Positions 37,945 to 47,554 of a stretch of 64,000 nt of DNA are shown here, piece by piece. The translations under genes and the position numbers were made by a program. The DNA is taken from NCBI GenBank assembly GCA_002733905.1, contig NVXK01000005.1:126317-190316 (forward strand). The letters are read 5' to 3'. The notes beneath the pieces were generated by a model, which saw only the letters and a list, made by a program, of their open reading frames with translations, had not been told where the DNA came from and did not search any database. Source of the DNA: Robiginitomaculum sp. (GTDB taxonomy: Bacteria; Pseudomonadota; Alphaproteobacteria; Caulobacterales; Maricaulaceae). Every line of letters starts with the position of its first letter. Positions within the stretch are counted from its first letter, which is position 1.

Positions 37945-40900
37945 CTAGAATGATTTTTCTACAGTCATGAAGAATTGACGTCCTAGGTATCCTTCGAAAT
38001 ACTGACTAGAGAAAGGCCAAACACCAAGGCGACCCGCTGTACCCACGTCATCACCAGTGGATAGGCGAGAAGGTGTTGCAGCAAACAGGTTACTTACGCC
38101 CACGACAACTCTCAGTGTATCCCATTCTTTACGTATGGAAACATCGTGCGTGATAAAAGCGTCAACCGCTGTGATTTGAGTAGATGGGCCAGAATAGAAG
38201 TAATTTACTAAACCATCTTCACCTTCATAATCAAGATTGTCTGTACCGCCAGTATAGTTAGCAGTCCATGACCCTGTCCAGTCTTTCCGTGTGAAGAGAG
38301 CTTGTACAGTGCCTACAACCTTTGGATCACCAGCTGTACCGTTGAAATCAACAACATCATCAGCAAACAAAGCATATTTTTCTTCGTTAGTGACGGTGAA
38401 TTGACTGTTAATGATCAAATTACCAAAGTTATACTCATGCTCGTAGCGAGCCGTAATATCAAACCCTTTAGTTGTTTGTGAAGGTATATTTCTATAACTT
38501 CCGTCAACTTCTGTAATTTGACCAAATGTTGGAGACGAAGAATCTAGGTCACGTGTGAATAAATCACAAAATCCAGCCACGCTACGGAAGTCGGCATCAC
38601 GGTAACAAGCGCCGATAACGCCAGCTCCAGAAGCTGTGATCTGATTGTTAACTTCAATCGTAAAGTAGTCAATCGCAACGCTTAAGCCGGTACCTTGTGG
38701 TGTGAAAATAAAGCCGATTGAGTTCGCTACAGAATCTTCTGCTTCAAGAGTACCTAAACCACCGCTTGTTGTAACACGCGCTGAGCTACCGTTGCCGTTA
38801 TAATCAGCAGGCAGGCCGTCAGCCGCACAATTTGCTTGTACAACTGCAGGTGTGTTGATGTTGCCATCTTCGCCAGGAACACCGTAACGAATACAAGGGT
38901 CAACTGAGATTTGTGACAAGAAGCCAGTTTGCTCATTCAAAAACAACTCATAAAGTGCTGGGGCACGGAAAGAAGTCCCGTGTGTTGTGCGGAAACGGAA
39001 TGTGTCGTCTAGCGCCCAGTTTAGGCCAACTTTATAGGTAGTCGCACCGCCAACTGATTTGTAATCAGAATACCGTGCAGAGCCGTTAAAGGAAAGATCT
39101 TCAAAAAATGATTTCCCTTTTATCAAAGGAATTTCTACCTCGCCAAATATTTCGGTTACTCTGTCGGTACCCTCTGTTCTGTTAGCACTTGATAGACCCC
39201 AAGAGTTTCCGGCACGAGAATACTCACCAGGTGTGTCATCGATTTTATCCCAACGTGAACTTACGCCAACCGCAACACCAATTGTACCAGCAGGTGCTTC
39301 CATTAGGTCGCCTGTAATAACGCCTTCTATAATGGTTTGCGTGTAATCTGTAGTTCCGCGTTCGTTTGCGAATAGATAATCTGACTGTGCTTGAGTGAAA
39401 TTGCCGTCAAACAAAATATCAGTGCTTGCTAAAGGAAGCGGCACACAGCCCGCAGGAGCTGTCGGGCCACAAACACCAATGAATGAACTGTCTCTGGTAT
39501 CTGTACCGATACCAGCAGCCAAATGGTCTTCTATGATAATTGTTTTATAATAGGTGGCCGAACTTTCAGAATGAACTACGTTTAGATCATAATTCCAAGC
39601 AGAAAAGAAACCTTTGTCGACAAATTCGCCTCTAATACCTGCAACACCACGAATATAGTTCACTTCCTGACTTGAGTTAGTGGGCACAAGCACGATTGGG
39701 CGAATTTGAAGGCCTTCTAGTGGCGCTTGAAATGACCCAGCCGGTAAGCCAAATAATGGTCCATATGCAAAACTTGGATTATTGAACGCTGTAGAGTTAA
39801 GTGGGTTTACAGATGAATCTTGATGAATGAACGGGAAAAGTTGACGAAAACGTTTTTGTTCTGATTCACGTCGAGAGAACAAGGCCTCTGCATAAATTTC
39901 AAGATTATCAAATTGCGAAGGTGAGTATGTGGCTTCTGCAAAAAGAGAGTAATTTTTGTTTGGAGAGATAACATCTTCTTCCAATTGTCTTGGATCATCG
40001 AAACTACGTTCTTGATAAGGAATAAACCGATAACCAGCAATTGGGCTAGTTTCAGTCGGTGTTGTTACTGATGCGTCTGGAACCCGGCTACCAAAGAAGC
40101 CTCCGCCAACACCAAATGCAGCGTCATCAGGGAAGAAAGTTTGAATGTAACCCTCTAACGCATTAAAACATTTAAATTCGCCTGTACGTGTATCAATGGC
40201 GTCAGAACGTTCGCCTGTCGCTACGCTAAAGATATAATCTTCTGGACAAGAAAATTGGTCACGATCTCCACGTTTAAGTGATTTACGCTCTGCGTATTCA
40301 CCAGAAACATTAAAACTAAGTCGATCCATAGTTTTGCCGTATGAAGCATAAATGTTGCCATTTTCGCCACCACCGAGTTCTGTAATATTCACAGTGGCGC
40401 CAACATTCCAGCCCTCCATGTTATCTTTGGTAATTAGGTTGGCTACACCAGCAACGGCGTCAGAACCATAAATGGAAGACGCGCCATCTTTCAAAATTTC
40501 AAATCTATTGATGGCAGAATTAGGAATAATGTTGAGGTCAACGGCACCAACGGTTCCGCTAATACCTGCAGGCCCTAATCTACGACCATTAAGAAGAACT
40601 AATGTACGTTGCGCACCAAGACCACGAAGGGAGACAGTGTTTACACCCGCTCCACCATTTACGACAAATCCGCCGAAAGTATTATTAATTTGGCCTGAAC
40701 CTGCTGCAACACTTGCACCTTGGAGAATATCCGAAGCCGTCATGAGACCTGCTAGGCTTGATGCTTCTGTGTTGATGATTTGAACAGGAGCTGAACTGGT
40801 ATATTCATTTCTACGAATGCGAGAACCCGTAACGATGATGTTATCCATAGTATCATCTGCCTCAAGATCAATGATGGCTTCTGAAGTTTCTGCGTCGACC

Positions 40901-41001
40901 GGAGGCGTCTCTTGGGCAAAAGCTTGTGCTGAAAACAGAAGAAAGCTAGATGACAGCAGACTGCTGGTCAAAAGAGTTAGTTTATTTGATGGTAAAGTCA
41001 T
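37945..41001 (-). CDS. TonB-dependent outer-membrane receptor
   Basis: 1018 residues. Signal peptide ends QAFAQ; a plug domain follows (IIVTGSRIRR, SLRGLGAQRTLVLLNGRR, DGASSIYGSDAVAGV); the barrel runs to the terminal aromatic GRQFFMTVEKSF. It is the type with a long N-terminal acidic linker found in oligotrophic alphaproteobacteria, whose ligands are often peptides or sugars. The ATG at 41001 follows GGGAA. Divergent from an S9 peptidase, which suggests peptide uptake. Confidence 0.93.
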   Translation of the reverse strand: MTLPSNKLTLLTSSLLSSSFLLFSAQAFAQETPPVDAETSEAIIDLEADDTMDNIIVTGSRIRRNEYTSSAPVQIINTEASSLAGLMTASDILQGASVAAGSGQINNTFGGFVVNGGAGVNTVSLRGLGAQRTLVLLNGRRLGPAGISGTVGAVDLNIIPNSAINRFEILKDGASSIYGSDAVAGVANLITKDNMEGWNVGATVNITELGGGENGNIYASYGKTMDRLSFNVSGEYAERKSLKRGDRDQFSCPEDYIFSVATGERSDAIDTRTGEFKCFNALEGYIQTFFPDDAAFGVGGGFFGSRVPDASVTTPTETSPIAGYRFIPYQERSFDDPRQLEEDVISPNKNYSLFAEATYSPSQFDNLEIYAEALFSRRESEQKRFRQLFPFIHQDSSVNPLNSTAFNNPSFAYGPLFGLPAGSFQAPLEGLQIRPIVLVPTNSSQEVNYIRGVAGIRGEFVDKGFFSAWNYDLNVVHSESSATYYKTIIIEDHLAAGIGTDTRDSSFIGVCGPTAPAGCVPLPLASTDILFDGNFTQAQSDYLFANERGTTDYTQTIIEGVITGDLMEAPAGTIGVAVGVSSRWDKIDDTPGEYSRAGNSWGLSSANRTEGTDRVTEIFGEVEIPLIKGKSFFEDLSFNGSARYSDYKSVGGATTYKVGLNWALDDTFRFRTTHGTSFRAPALYELFLNEQTGFLSQISVDPCIRYGVPGEDGNINTPAVVQANCAADGLPADYNGNGSSARVTTSGGLGTLEAEDSVANSIGFIFTPQGTGLSVAIDYFTIEVNNQITASGAGVIGACYRDADFRSVAGFCDLFTRDLDSSSPTFGQITEVDGSYRNIPSQTTKGFDITARYEHEYNFGNLIINSQFTVTNEEKYALFADDVVDFNGTAGDPKVVGTVQALFTRKDWTGSWTANYTGGTDNLDYEGEDGLVNYFYSGPSTQITAVDAFITHDVSIRKEWDTLRVVVGVSNLFAATPSRLSTGDDVGTAGRLGVWPFSSQYFEGYLGRQFFMTVEKSF

Positions 41002-41085
41002 ATAATTCCCATGTGAATGTATTTGATGTATTGAGAGAATTGTATATTTTATTGTCAACTATCCCTCATTGCTCTCCTGCCTAGT

Positions 41086-41126
41086 AATAGGTATGTCATG
41101 AAGTTTAAATAGATATGTTACCTATT
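41086..41126. promoter_or_regulatory. Spaced inverted repeat in the TonB receptor / S9 divergent promoter
   Basis: AATAGGTA (41086-41093) and TACCTATT (41119-41126), 25 bases apart. The 346-base gap holds both promoters. Role as operator is speculative. Confidence 0.35.
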
Positions 41127-41347
41127 TTTAACAATCTATGTCGTTTGTGCTTCTGTTGTTGCTAATGTGCAACACTTTGGCGGGGTAGATTCGTCGATTT
41201 AAAAGGAGGCGGGCTAATAATTTTCGTCTGATTTTTATTGCGATCAAACTAAAGCCTGTATTCAGTTATTGCTTTTTATGCGCGTACATGATCAAATAAA
41301 CAGGAATAAACTATTAATTTTGGGATTAACCCAATGGGAGATTTTCA

Positions 41348-43330
41348 TTGAAAATTAAATCTATATTACTCGCCGCAACAACTAGCATTGTTACTATTGG
41401 TACTCTGTCTACCCCTGCATTTTCTGCGCCAATTCCAATCGAATCGATTGCAAAACATAGCGCTCTTACAAGTGTCAACATGTCCCCAGACGGGAAACAC
41501 ATTGTTGGTTTGGTGGCTGTAGACGGTCAAAAATGGCCAGTCATTTCAATTTGGAAGACGGACGATTTAAAAGCAAAACCCGTTTGGATTCCGACAAAGA
41601 AAATGCGTTATTTATTTGTGGACTTTCTAGGTGATGACAAAATTATTTTTGTAACGGACCAGCCGATTACAGCGCGTGGTAAAAAAGATTTTACGAGAAA
41701 GTTGTATGTAGCGGACTTGGACGGGCGCAATATTAAGGAGCCGATGAAGAAAACGGGGACCTTGAATGACGCGGTTCGTCATGTTGAATCTCGTGGTATT
41801 ACAACAGGAATTTTTAATGATAGCCTTAAAAGTAAAGAATTTATTTTACTTAGAAAAGTAGATGTGGGCACGGGTTCAACACATATTTTTAAATATAATA
41901 CGAAAACAGGCGGAACCAAAAGAATCGGTAAAACAGGTGAAGATTGGGACTTTATTAGCGCGATGGTGCATCCAAAAACGGGCGAACTTCTTGGAAAAAC
42001 AACACTTGATCATGTAAATGGTGATTATTGGTCCAAAATCCATCTTAGAGATACACAAACCTCAGATTGGGTTTATCACCCAGAGCTAAGTTATCGCTTA
42101 AAAGATCGTAAAAGCATTGATATCATAGGATTTGACGGGAGTGCCGATAAAATTCTTGTTAGCTCAAATGCAAATAGAGATTATGCGGCTGTATATTCAT
42201 ATACAATATCATCAAAAACACTTAACCCTACCCCCGTTTTCTCAAGTCCAAAATTTGAGATTTTGGATGTAATTTTGATGGGGACTAAGGGCGAGGATTT
42301 CAGCAAGCCGGGTGGTATTGTTATTGGTGGCCCGAAACCAATTGTTAAATTTACTGATACATATTGGAAAGGCGTACAGGCTACTCTAGAGAAAAAATTC
42401 TCTGGTATGGATGTTGACCTTAGCAACCGTTCAAAGAAACACAAAAGGGCATTGGTAACTGTTTCAAGTGACCGTCATCCTCCGTCTTATTTTATATATA
42501 ATAATGGCGCATTAACCCCACTTGGTAGTTCCCGCCCATGGATGAAACCAGAAGATAGCGGCAAATCACGGTGGGTTAATTTTGCGGCTCGAGATGGTTT
42601 AAACATTCCAGCGATCTTAACCTTACCGCCTGGCTATAAGCGTTCAAAAGGTCGGATTTCAACGATTGTTATGCCACATGGTGGCCCTTGGTCACGTGAT
42701 TACCAAGGTTGGGATCAATCCGGTTGGGTGCAGTTTTTAACCAGTCGTAATATCGCCGTTATTCAGCCGCAATATAGAGGCTCTACAGGCCTTGGTATGA
42801 AGCTTTGGAAAGCAGGGGATGAAGAGTGGGGGCAAAAAATGTCAGATGACAATGACGATGCCGCCGCATTCCTAGTTAAGCAAGGTATTGCTGATCCAGA
42901 TAAACTGGCCATCTTCGGTTATTCTTATGGCGGTTTTGCCGCGATTGCTGCTTCTGTGCGGCCAAACAGCCCTTATCAGTGTGCGATTTCTGGTGCGGGG
43001 GTTTCAAGCCTCGAACGTATCGGTAATTTGTGGGGTGGTAACCGGATTTCTTATGAATACCAAGCTTGGACAGTAAAGGGTATGGACCCAATTAAAAATG
43101 TTGATAAAGCCAATATCCCAATCATGCTTTATCATGGTGACGGGGATCGGCAGGCGGATACAGTTCATTCGCGAATATTTTATAAAGCTATGAAATCGGC
43201 GGGTAAAGATGTGAAATATGTTGAGATTAAAACAATGTGGCATACATTACCTTGGTACCCAGAGTGGCATACTCAGTCTTTAACAGAGATTGAAAATTAT
43301 TTGAAATCAGACAAATGTGGACTGCTTTAA
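41348..43330 (+). CDS. S9 family peptidase (prolyl oligopeptidase-like), exported
   Basis: 660 residues. A signal peptide (1-~27, ends PAFSA) is followed by a beta-propeller-like region (~35-390) and the hydrolase domain. The catalytic serine is in GYSYGGFAAI, acid in YHGDGDRQ, and His in MWHTLPW. The TTG start with GGGAGA upstream is chosen because the nearby ATG frame stops after five codons. Divergent from the TonB receptor. Confidence 0.9.
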   Translation: MKIKSILLAATTSIVTIGTLSTPAFSAPIPIESIAKHSALTSVNMSPDGKHIVGLVAVDGQKWPVISIWKTDDLKAKPVWIPTKKMRYLFVDFLGDDKIIFVTDQPITARGKKDFTRKLYVADLDGRNIKEPMKKTGTLNDAVRHVESRGITTGIFNDSLKSKEFILLRKVDVGTGSTHIFKYNTKTGGTKRIGKTGEDWDFISAMVHPKTGELLGKTTLDHVNGDYWSKIHLRDTQTSDWVYHPELSYRLKDRKSIDIIGFDGSADKILVSSNANRDYAAVYSYTISSKTLNPTPVFSSPKFEILDVILMGTKGEDFSKPGGIVIGGPKPIVKFTDTYWKGVQATLEKKFSGMDVDLSNRSKKHKRALVTVSSDRHPPSYFIYNNGALTPLGSSRPWMKPEDSGKSRWVNFAARDGLNIPAILTLPPGYKRSKGRISTIVMPHGGPWSRDYQGWDQSGWVQFLTSRNIAVIQPQYRGSTGLGMKLWKAGDEEWGQKMSDDNDDAAAFLVKQGIADPDKLAIFGYSYGGFAAIAASVRPNSPYQCAISGAGVSSLERIGNLWGGNRISYEYQAWTVKGMDPIKNVDKANIPIMLYHGDGDRQADTVHSRIFYKAMKSAGKDVKYVEIKTMWHTLPWYPEWHTQSLTEIENYLKSDKCGLL

Positions 43331-43348
43331 ATAATATCTAAAGAATGA

Positions 43349-43380
43349 GAAAACCCCGCCTCTCTTGGCGGGGTTTTTTA
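43349..43380 (+). terminator. Terminator of the S9 peptidase gene
   Basis: AAAACCCCGCC and GGCGGGGTTTT around TCTCTT, followed by T. Confidence 0.93.
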
Positions 43381-43403
43381 TTGGTTGTAGATCGTAAAGG
43401 GAC

Positions 43404-43900
43404 TTAGGGTTTATCTCTCTGGGGCTTTTTCGTGGCCACTTAAATTTTAGACGATACACCTCGATTTATAATATTTACGCTGCTGTTCCCAAAGAACAGG
43501 CAGTTCGCTGAACGCACCAGTCGAGAGAAGTAAGTAAGGTCTATAGTTGATGAGGGGGTCTCACTATGCTCTATTTTGTGTAGCCCTACAAATCCCTTTA
43601 TGGAAGTGACGCTTTTATTTTCAAGCCTGTTTTAAAGTGTAGTCTTGTAGCCTATGGCTGCCAGTATTAATAAATACTGGATCAGAAAGACGGTGCTTTC
43701 CTGTCAGTCCCTATTTTCATTTCTTGTCTTCGGCGTTTGATAGATGCGGTAGGAGCGAATTTACATATATTGTTATTGTCGTTTTCAGGTTTCAGATGGA
43801 AGTTGATGGAATGACCAATTCTATATCGGATATAAATCGGCTTTTCGCTGAGTATAATTGAGTGCAATTCAGGTGGTAAATTTTCATTTTTATAGATTTT
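43404..43900 (-). pseudogene. Large serine recombinase C-terminus, decayed copy 2
   Basis: On the minus strand a 61-residue piece reads SIILSEKPIYIRYRIGHSI and PTASIKRRRQEMKIGTDRKA. It aligns with SITLSEGQIYIRFKERAI and PVSIKRRGQEMKMVIGGK in copy 1. The DNA downstream (43404-43500) also matches 36370-36470. It is broken by several frameshifts and lacks everything upstream. Confidence 0.8.
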
Positions 43901-44090
43901 AATTTGGGGATTTGAAATGGGGTTTGTGGGTTGTGGGGCTTTTGAAAAAACTGAATAAAAATCGACGGATAAGGTCAGCGTCTGCGTTTAATATGTTGCG
44001 GTCACCCATTTACTCTCCAGAAATGGAGAGTACGACGCATGAAAAATGTGTGGGAAACCTGCGTGGGAATGAATAGAATTGAGAGGAAAG

Positions 44091-45614
44091 ATGCGTAAAT
44101 ATTTTATCTATACTGCGGTTTGTATGATTGTCGCTTTAGTGATTTGGGCGGGGTTTTTACGGGGAAGCTCAAAATCCAGTGATGTCTTGTATGACATTGG
44201 GACTGCGACCGTAGAACGCGGCGATGTTGCGCGGTTGATTTCGGCGTCGGGGGCTGTTCGGGCGTTGACGACCGTTGAGGTTGGTTCACAAGTTTCGGGC
44301 CAAATTATTGAACTTTTAGCTGACTATAATAGTGAAGTTACCAAAGGCCAAATTGTTGCGCGCATTGATCCGCAAACTTTTGAAAGCCGTGTCGCATCAG
44401 CAAAAGCAGATGTCGCGAGTGCTGATGCTAATCTTGAGGTTCAGCAAGCCAATATTACCCGCGCAGAAGCAAATTTAAATCAATATGAAAAAGATTACAC
44501 TCGCCAAGACGCGCTGTACAAACAAGATGCCATTGCTTTGTCATCATTGGAAGCGACAGAAAGACAGCTTGCTGTTGCGCGTGCAGATTTAGCTGTGACT
44601 CGCGCACAATTACGATCATCGGAGGCGAGCTTATCACAGCGTAAAGCCTCTCTTCAATCTGCACGGCTAGAACTTGACCGCACGATTATTCGTTCTCCTA
44701 TTGACGGTGTGGTTATTGAGCGCAGTGTCGATGTTGGCCAAACTGTCGCGGCGTCTTTTTCGTCACCAGTGTTGTTTCGTATTGCACAAGATCTCAGTGA
44801 TATTCGTATTGATGCGGCTGTGGTTGAATCCGATATTGGGGGGATTAACACAGGTGATCTCGCGGTTTTTAAAGTCGATGCTTATCCAGACGAGAGTTTT
44901 GAAGGTGTTGTTGAACAGGTGCGTTTAGCGTCTGAAGAGCTGCAAAATGTTGTGACCTATACAGTCGTTATTGCCGCACAAAATCGTGGTGGTCGGCTCT
45001 TGCCAGGTATGACAGCTAATGTAGAAATTACAGCGGAGCAACGCAAAGATGTTCTTCGGTTATTGGAAACTGTTGTGCGATTTCGTCCTCCCAATAATGG
45101 CCCGAAAGTGATACAAGTTGGCCCTTCTCATGAAAATACAGGCAATGGAAATACAGGAAATGGAAAATCTGGCGCTCCCAATGGAGCTGGGAATCCTAAT
45201 GGTGGTGGCGCAGGATTTGCAGGTAAGCTTCTCGCCGATTTGGATATCGAACCTGCACGTAAAGAGGCTATCGGCAAAAAAATTCGTGAGCAAATGCAAA
45301 AGTCCCGCCCAAAGCCTCCTTCTCCTGGCATGCCGTTTAATCGTAATGAGATGCGTCAGAAAATGCAGGCGCAAATGGAGAGAGTGTTAAGAAGCGAACT
45401 TACGCCTGAAGAGTACAAGATAGTTAAGGCGGCACGTGATGCGAGACCAACCCACAAACAAATTGATTTATACCAAATGACGCAGGAAGGCGACTTATAC
45501 ATCAAGCCTGTCAGCATTGGTCTTTCAGACGGGAATTATATAGAGATTATTCGCGGGGCTAAAGAGGGCGATATTTTTGTAACGAAATTAAAGATAGTTC
45601 AGCAGGATCAATGA
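44091..45614 (+). CDS. MacA-like efflux adaptor with a long C-terminal insertion
   Basis: 507 residues, membrane anchor 1-~24, HlyD-type lipoyl halves (VEVGSQVSGQI, SPIDGVVIERSVDVGQTVAA) around a coiled coil (~85-185). The region ~347-462 is unusual: a Gly/Asn-rich linker and then a charged helical part with MPFNRNEMRQKMQAQME and SELTPEEYKIV, recalling Spy/CpxP. Normal C-terminal barrel (VSIGLSDGNYIEI) follows. The start follows GAGGAAAG. It links the ABC permease to the outer-membrane NodT protein. Confidence 0.9.
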   Translation: MRKYFIYTAVCMIVALVIWAGFLRGSSKSSDVLYDIGTATVERGDVARLISASGAVRALTTVEVGSQVSGQIIELLADYNSEVTKGQIVARIDPQTFESRVASAKADVASADANLEVQQANITRAEANLNQYEKDYTRQDALYKQDAIALSSLEATERQLAVARADLAVTRAQLRSSEASLSQRKASLQSARLELDRTIIRSPIDGVVIERSVDVGQTVAASFSSPVLFRIAQDLSDIRIDAAVVESDIGGINTGDLAVFKVDAYPDESFEGVVEQVRLASEELQNVVTYTVVIAAQNRGGRLLPGMTANVEITAEQRKDVLRLLETVVRFRPPNNGPKVIQVGPSHENTGNGNTGNGKSGAPNGAGNPNGGGAGFAGKLLADLDIEPARKEAIGKKIREQMQKSRPKPPSPGMPFNRNEMRQKMQAQMERVLRSELTPEEYKIVKAARDARPTHKQIDLYQMTQEGDLYIKPVSIGLSDGNYIEIIRGAKEGDIFVTKLKIVQQDQ

Positions 45615-45617
45615 CCA

Positions 45618-46328
45618 ATGCCTGATCTTGCCCATAAGAAAAAACCAATTATCCAGTGCCGAAATGTGACAAAAACATATGTGGTGGGGGATCATGAGGT
45701 TCATGCTTTGCGCGGTGTGGACATTGATTTTTACGCAGGTGAAATGACGGCAATTATGGGGCCGTCTGGCTCTGGAAAATCTACATTGATGAATTTGATT
45801 GGTGCGCTGGATACGCCAACATCAGGGAGCTTGCTGATTAATGGAGAAGAGTTGTCTGCGCTTTCATCGGATCAACTGGCGGATATACGTAATGAAACGA
45901 TTGGTTTTGTGTTTCAACAGTTTAATCTGCTTGGACGTGCCTCTGCGCTGACCAATGTGAAACTACCTCTACGCTATTCAAGAAAACACATTACCGATAT
46001 TCATGATCGTGCAGAAGAATGTTTGAAAATGGTCGGCTTGGGGGAACGCATGGATCACAAGCCTATGCAATTGTCTGGGGGACAACAACAAAGGGTGGCC
46101 ATTGCGCGGGCGCTCGCGTGTTCGCCTGCGGTTATCCTCGCCGATGAACCCACAGGGGCGCTGGATACAAAAACTTCAATAGAAATTATGGAACTTCTCG
46201 TCAATCTGGGCAAACAAGGTATTACAGTTATTCTTGTCACGCATGAGCAAGACGTTGCAGATTATGCACATCGGCAATTACGATTTCGAGATGGCCAATT
46301 GGTCTCGGATGAAAGGCGGTCATCATGA
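45618..46328 (+). CDS. MacB-type ABC transporter ATP-binding protein
   Basis: 236 residues. Walker A GPSGSGKST, signature LSGGQQQR, Walker B VILADEP and the H-loop VTHEQ. The family is LolD/MacB. The gene starts three bases after the adaptor and overlaps the permease by four. Confidence 0.95.
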   Translation: MPDLAHKKKPIIQCRNVTKTYVVGDHEVHALRGVDIDFYAGEMTAIMGPSGSGKSTLMNLIGALDTPTSGSLLINGEELSALSSDQLADIRNETIGFVFQQFNLLGRASALTNVKLPLRYSRKHITDIHDRAEECLKMVGLGERMDHKPMQLSGGQQQRVAIARALACSPAVILADEPTGALDTKTSIEIMELLVNLGKQGITVILVTHEQDVADYAHRQLRFRDGQLVSDERRSS

Positions 46329-47554
46329 AAATAAAAGTCGCTTTTCAATCGGCCCTTGAATCATTGATAACAAATCCGTTGCGTAGTTTTCTAACAATGT
46401 TGGGCATTATGATCGGTGTGGCTTCGGTCATGGCTATGATGGCTATTAGTGAAGGTGCTGCACAACAAGTCGATGCACAGATATCTGCTCTCGGTGCGAA
46501 TAATCTAACCATACGACCAGGGGCAGATAGGCGTGGGGGGCGGTCTTCGGGTGCGGCGTCGGCCACTCCATTTACGGATAAAATCGTTGAACGGTTAAAA
46601 CAAGAATCATTTGCCGTCGCCGTTTCAGCTACGAATCGGGGAAGCGTTACAGTCGTCTCGGGCCAACAAAATTGGCAGACAAGCCTGTATGGTGTGAATA
46701 CGGATTATTTCATTACACAAGCTTGGCAGACGACTGAAGGGCGGCTCTTTGATGAAGGGGAAGAGAAATCTGGCAGAGCATACGCCGTTATTGGTCAGAC
46801 AATTGCCGATACTTTATTTGAAGGCACGAACCCGATTGGGCAGCGCATTCGTGTGAATAATGTGCCATTAGAAGTTATTGGTATTCTCGAGAAAAAAGGT
46901 CAATCAAATTTTGGCGGTGATCGGGACGATATCATTCTTATTCCAATAAGCACGGCGCGCAACCGTATATTAGGGGCTGATCCTACCACAGGAAAACATG
47001 TTTCTACGATGGAAGTCTCTGTCACGGATAATTATGATATGGCCCTCGTCCAATCGCAAATAGAAGATATTTTGCGGGATTTGCGCCGCATAAGCCCGGG
47101 GGATGCCGATGATTTTCGCGTCTTTAATATTGCGGATTTTATTCGCGCACGGTCAAGCACGCAGGCGACTTTTGGCATATTGCTCGCTTTCACCGCCGCT
47201 GTATCTCTGATCGTTGGTGGGGTTGGTGTTATGAATATCATGCTCGTCTCTGTCACAGAACGTACGCGCGAGATTGGGCTTCGTATGGCGCTCGGGGCGC
47301 GCAAGGCTGATATTTTAGGGCAGTTTTTAATCGAAGCCATCGCCCTTTGTTTTCTTGGGGGGTTGATTGGGTCTGTACTGGGGATTGGCGCGGCTAAACT
47401 GGCGGCTAACCTTGGTGATTTCCCCGTAAATGTCTCTATGTCAATCGCGCTGATCGCACTCGGAGCTTCAGTTGCCGTTGGTCTGTTCTTTGGCTATTTC
47501 CCAGCGCGACGGGCCGCAAAACTTAACCCTATTGAAGCATTACGCCATGATTAA
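46325..47554 (+). CDS. MacB-type ABC transporter permease
   Basis: 409 residues. Membrane helix near residues 20-42, a periplasmic MacB domain, then FtsX-type helices at ~275-405 with MNIMLVSVTERTREIGLRMA. ATPase and permease are separate genes here; in E. coli they are fused. Substrate unknown. Confidence 0.95.
   Translation: MKIKVAFQSALESLITNPLRSFLTMLGIMIGVASVMAMMAISEGAAQQVDAQISALGANNLTIRPGADRRGGRSSGAASATPFTDKIVERLKQESFAVAVSATNRGSVTVVSGQQNWQTSLYGVNTDYFITQAWQTTEGRLFDEGEEKSGRAYAVIGQTIADTLFEGTNPIGQRIRVNNVPLEVIGILEKKGQSNFGGDRDDIILIPISTARNRILGADPTTGKHVSTMEVSVTDNYDMALVQSQIEDILRDLRRISPGDADDFRVFNIADFIRARSSTQATFGILLAFTAAVSLIVGGVGVMNIMLVSVTERTREIGLRMALGARKADILGQFLIEAIALCFLGGLIGSVLGIGAAKLAANLGDFPVNVSMSIALIALGASVAVGLFFGYFPARRAAKLNPIEALRHD

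Noticed and set aside
36421..43900. Composite transposon made of two recombinase copies
   Set aside because: Copies are in the same orientation but very unequal in decay, and no terminal inverted repeats or target duplications were seen.
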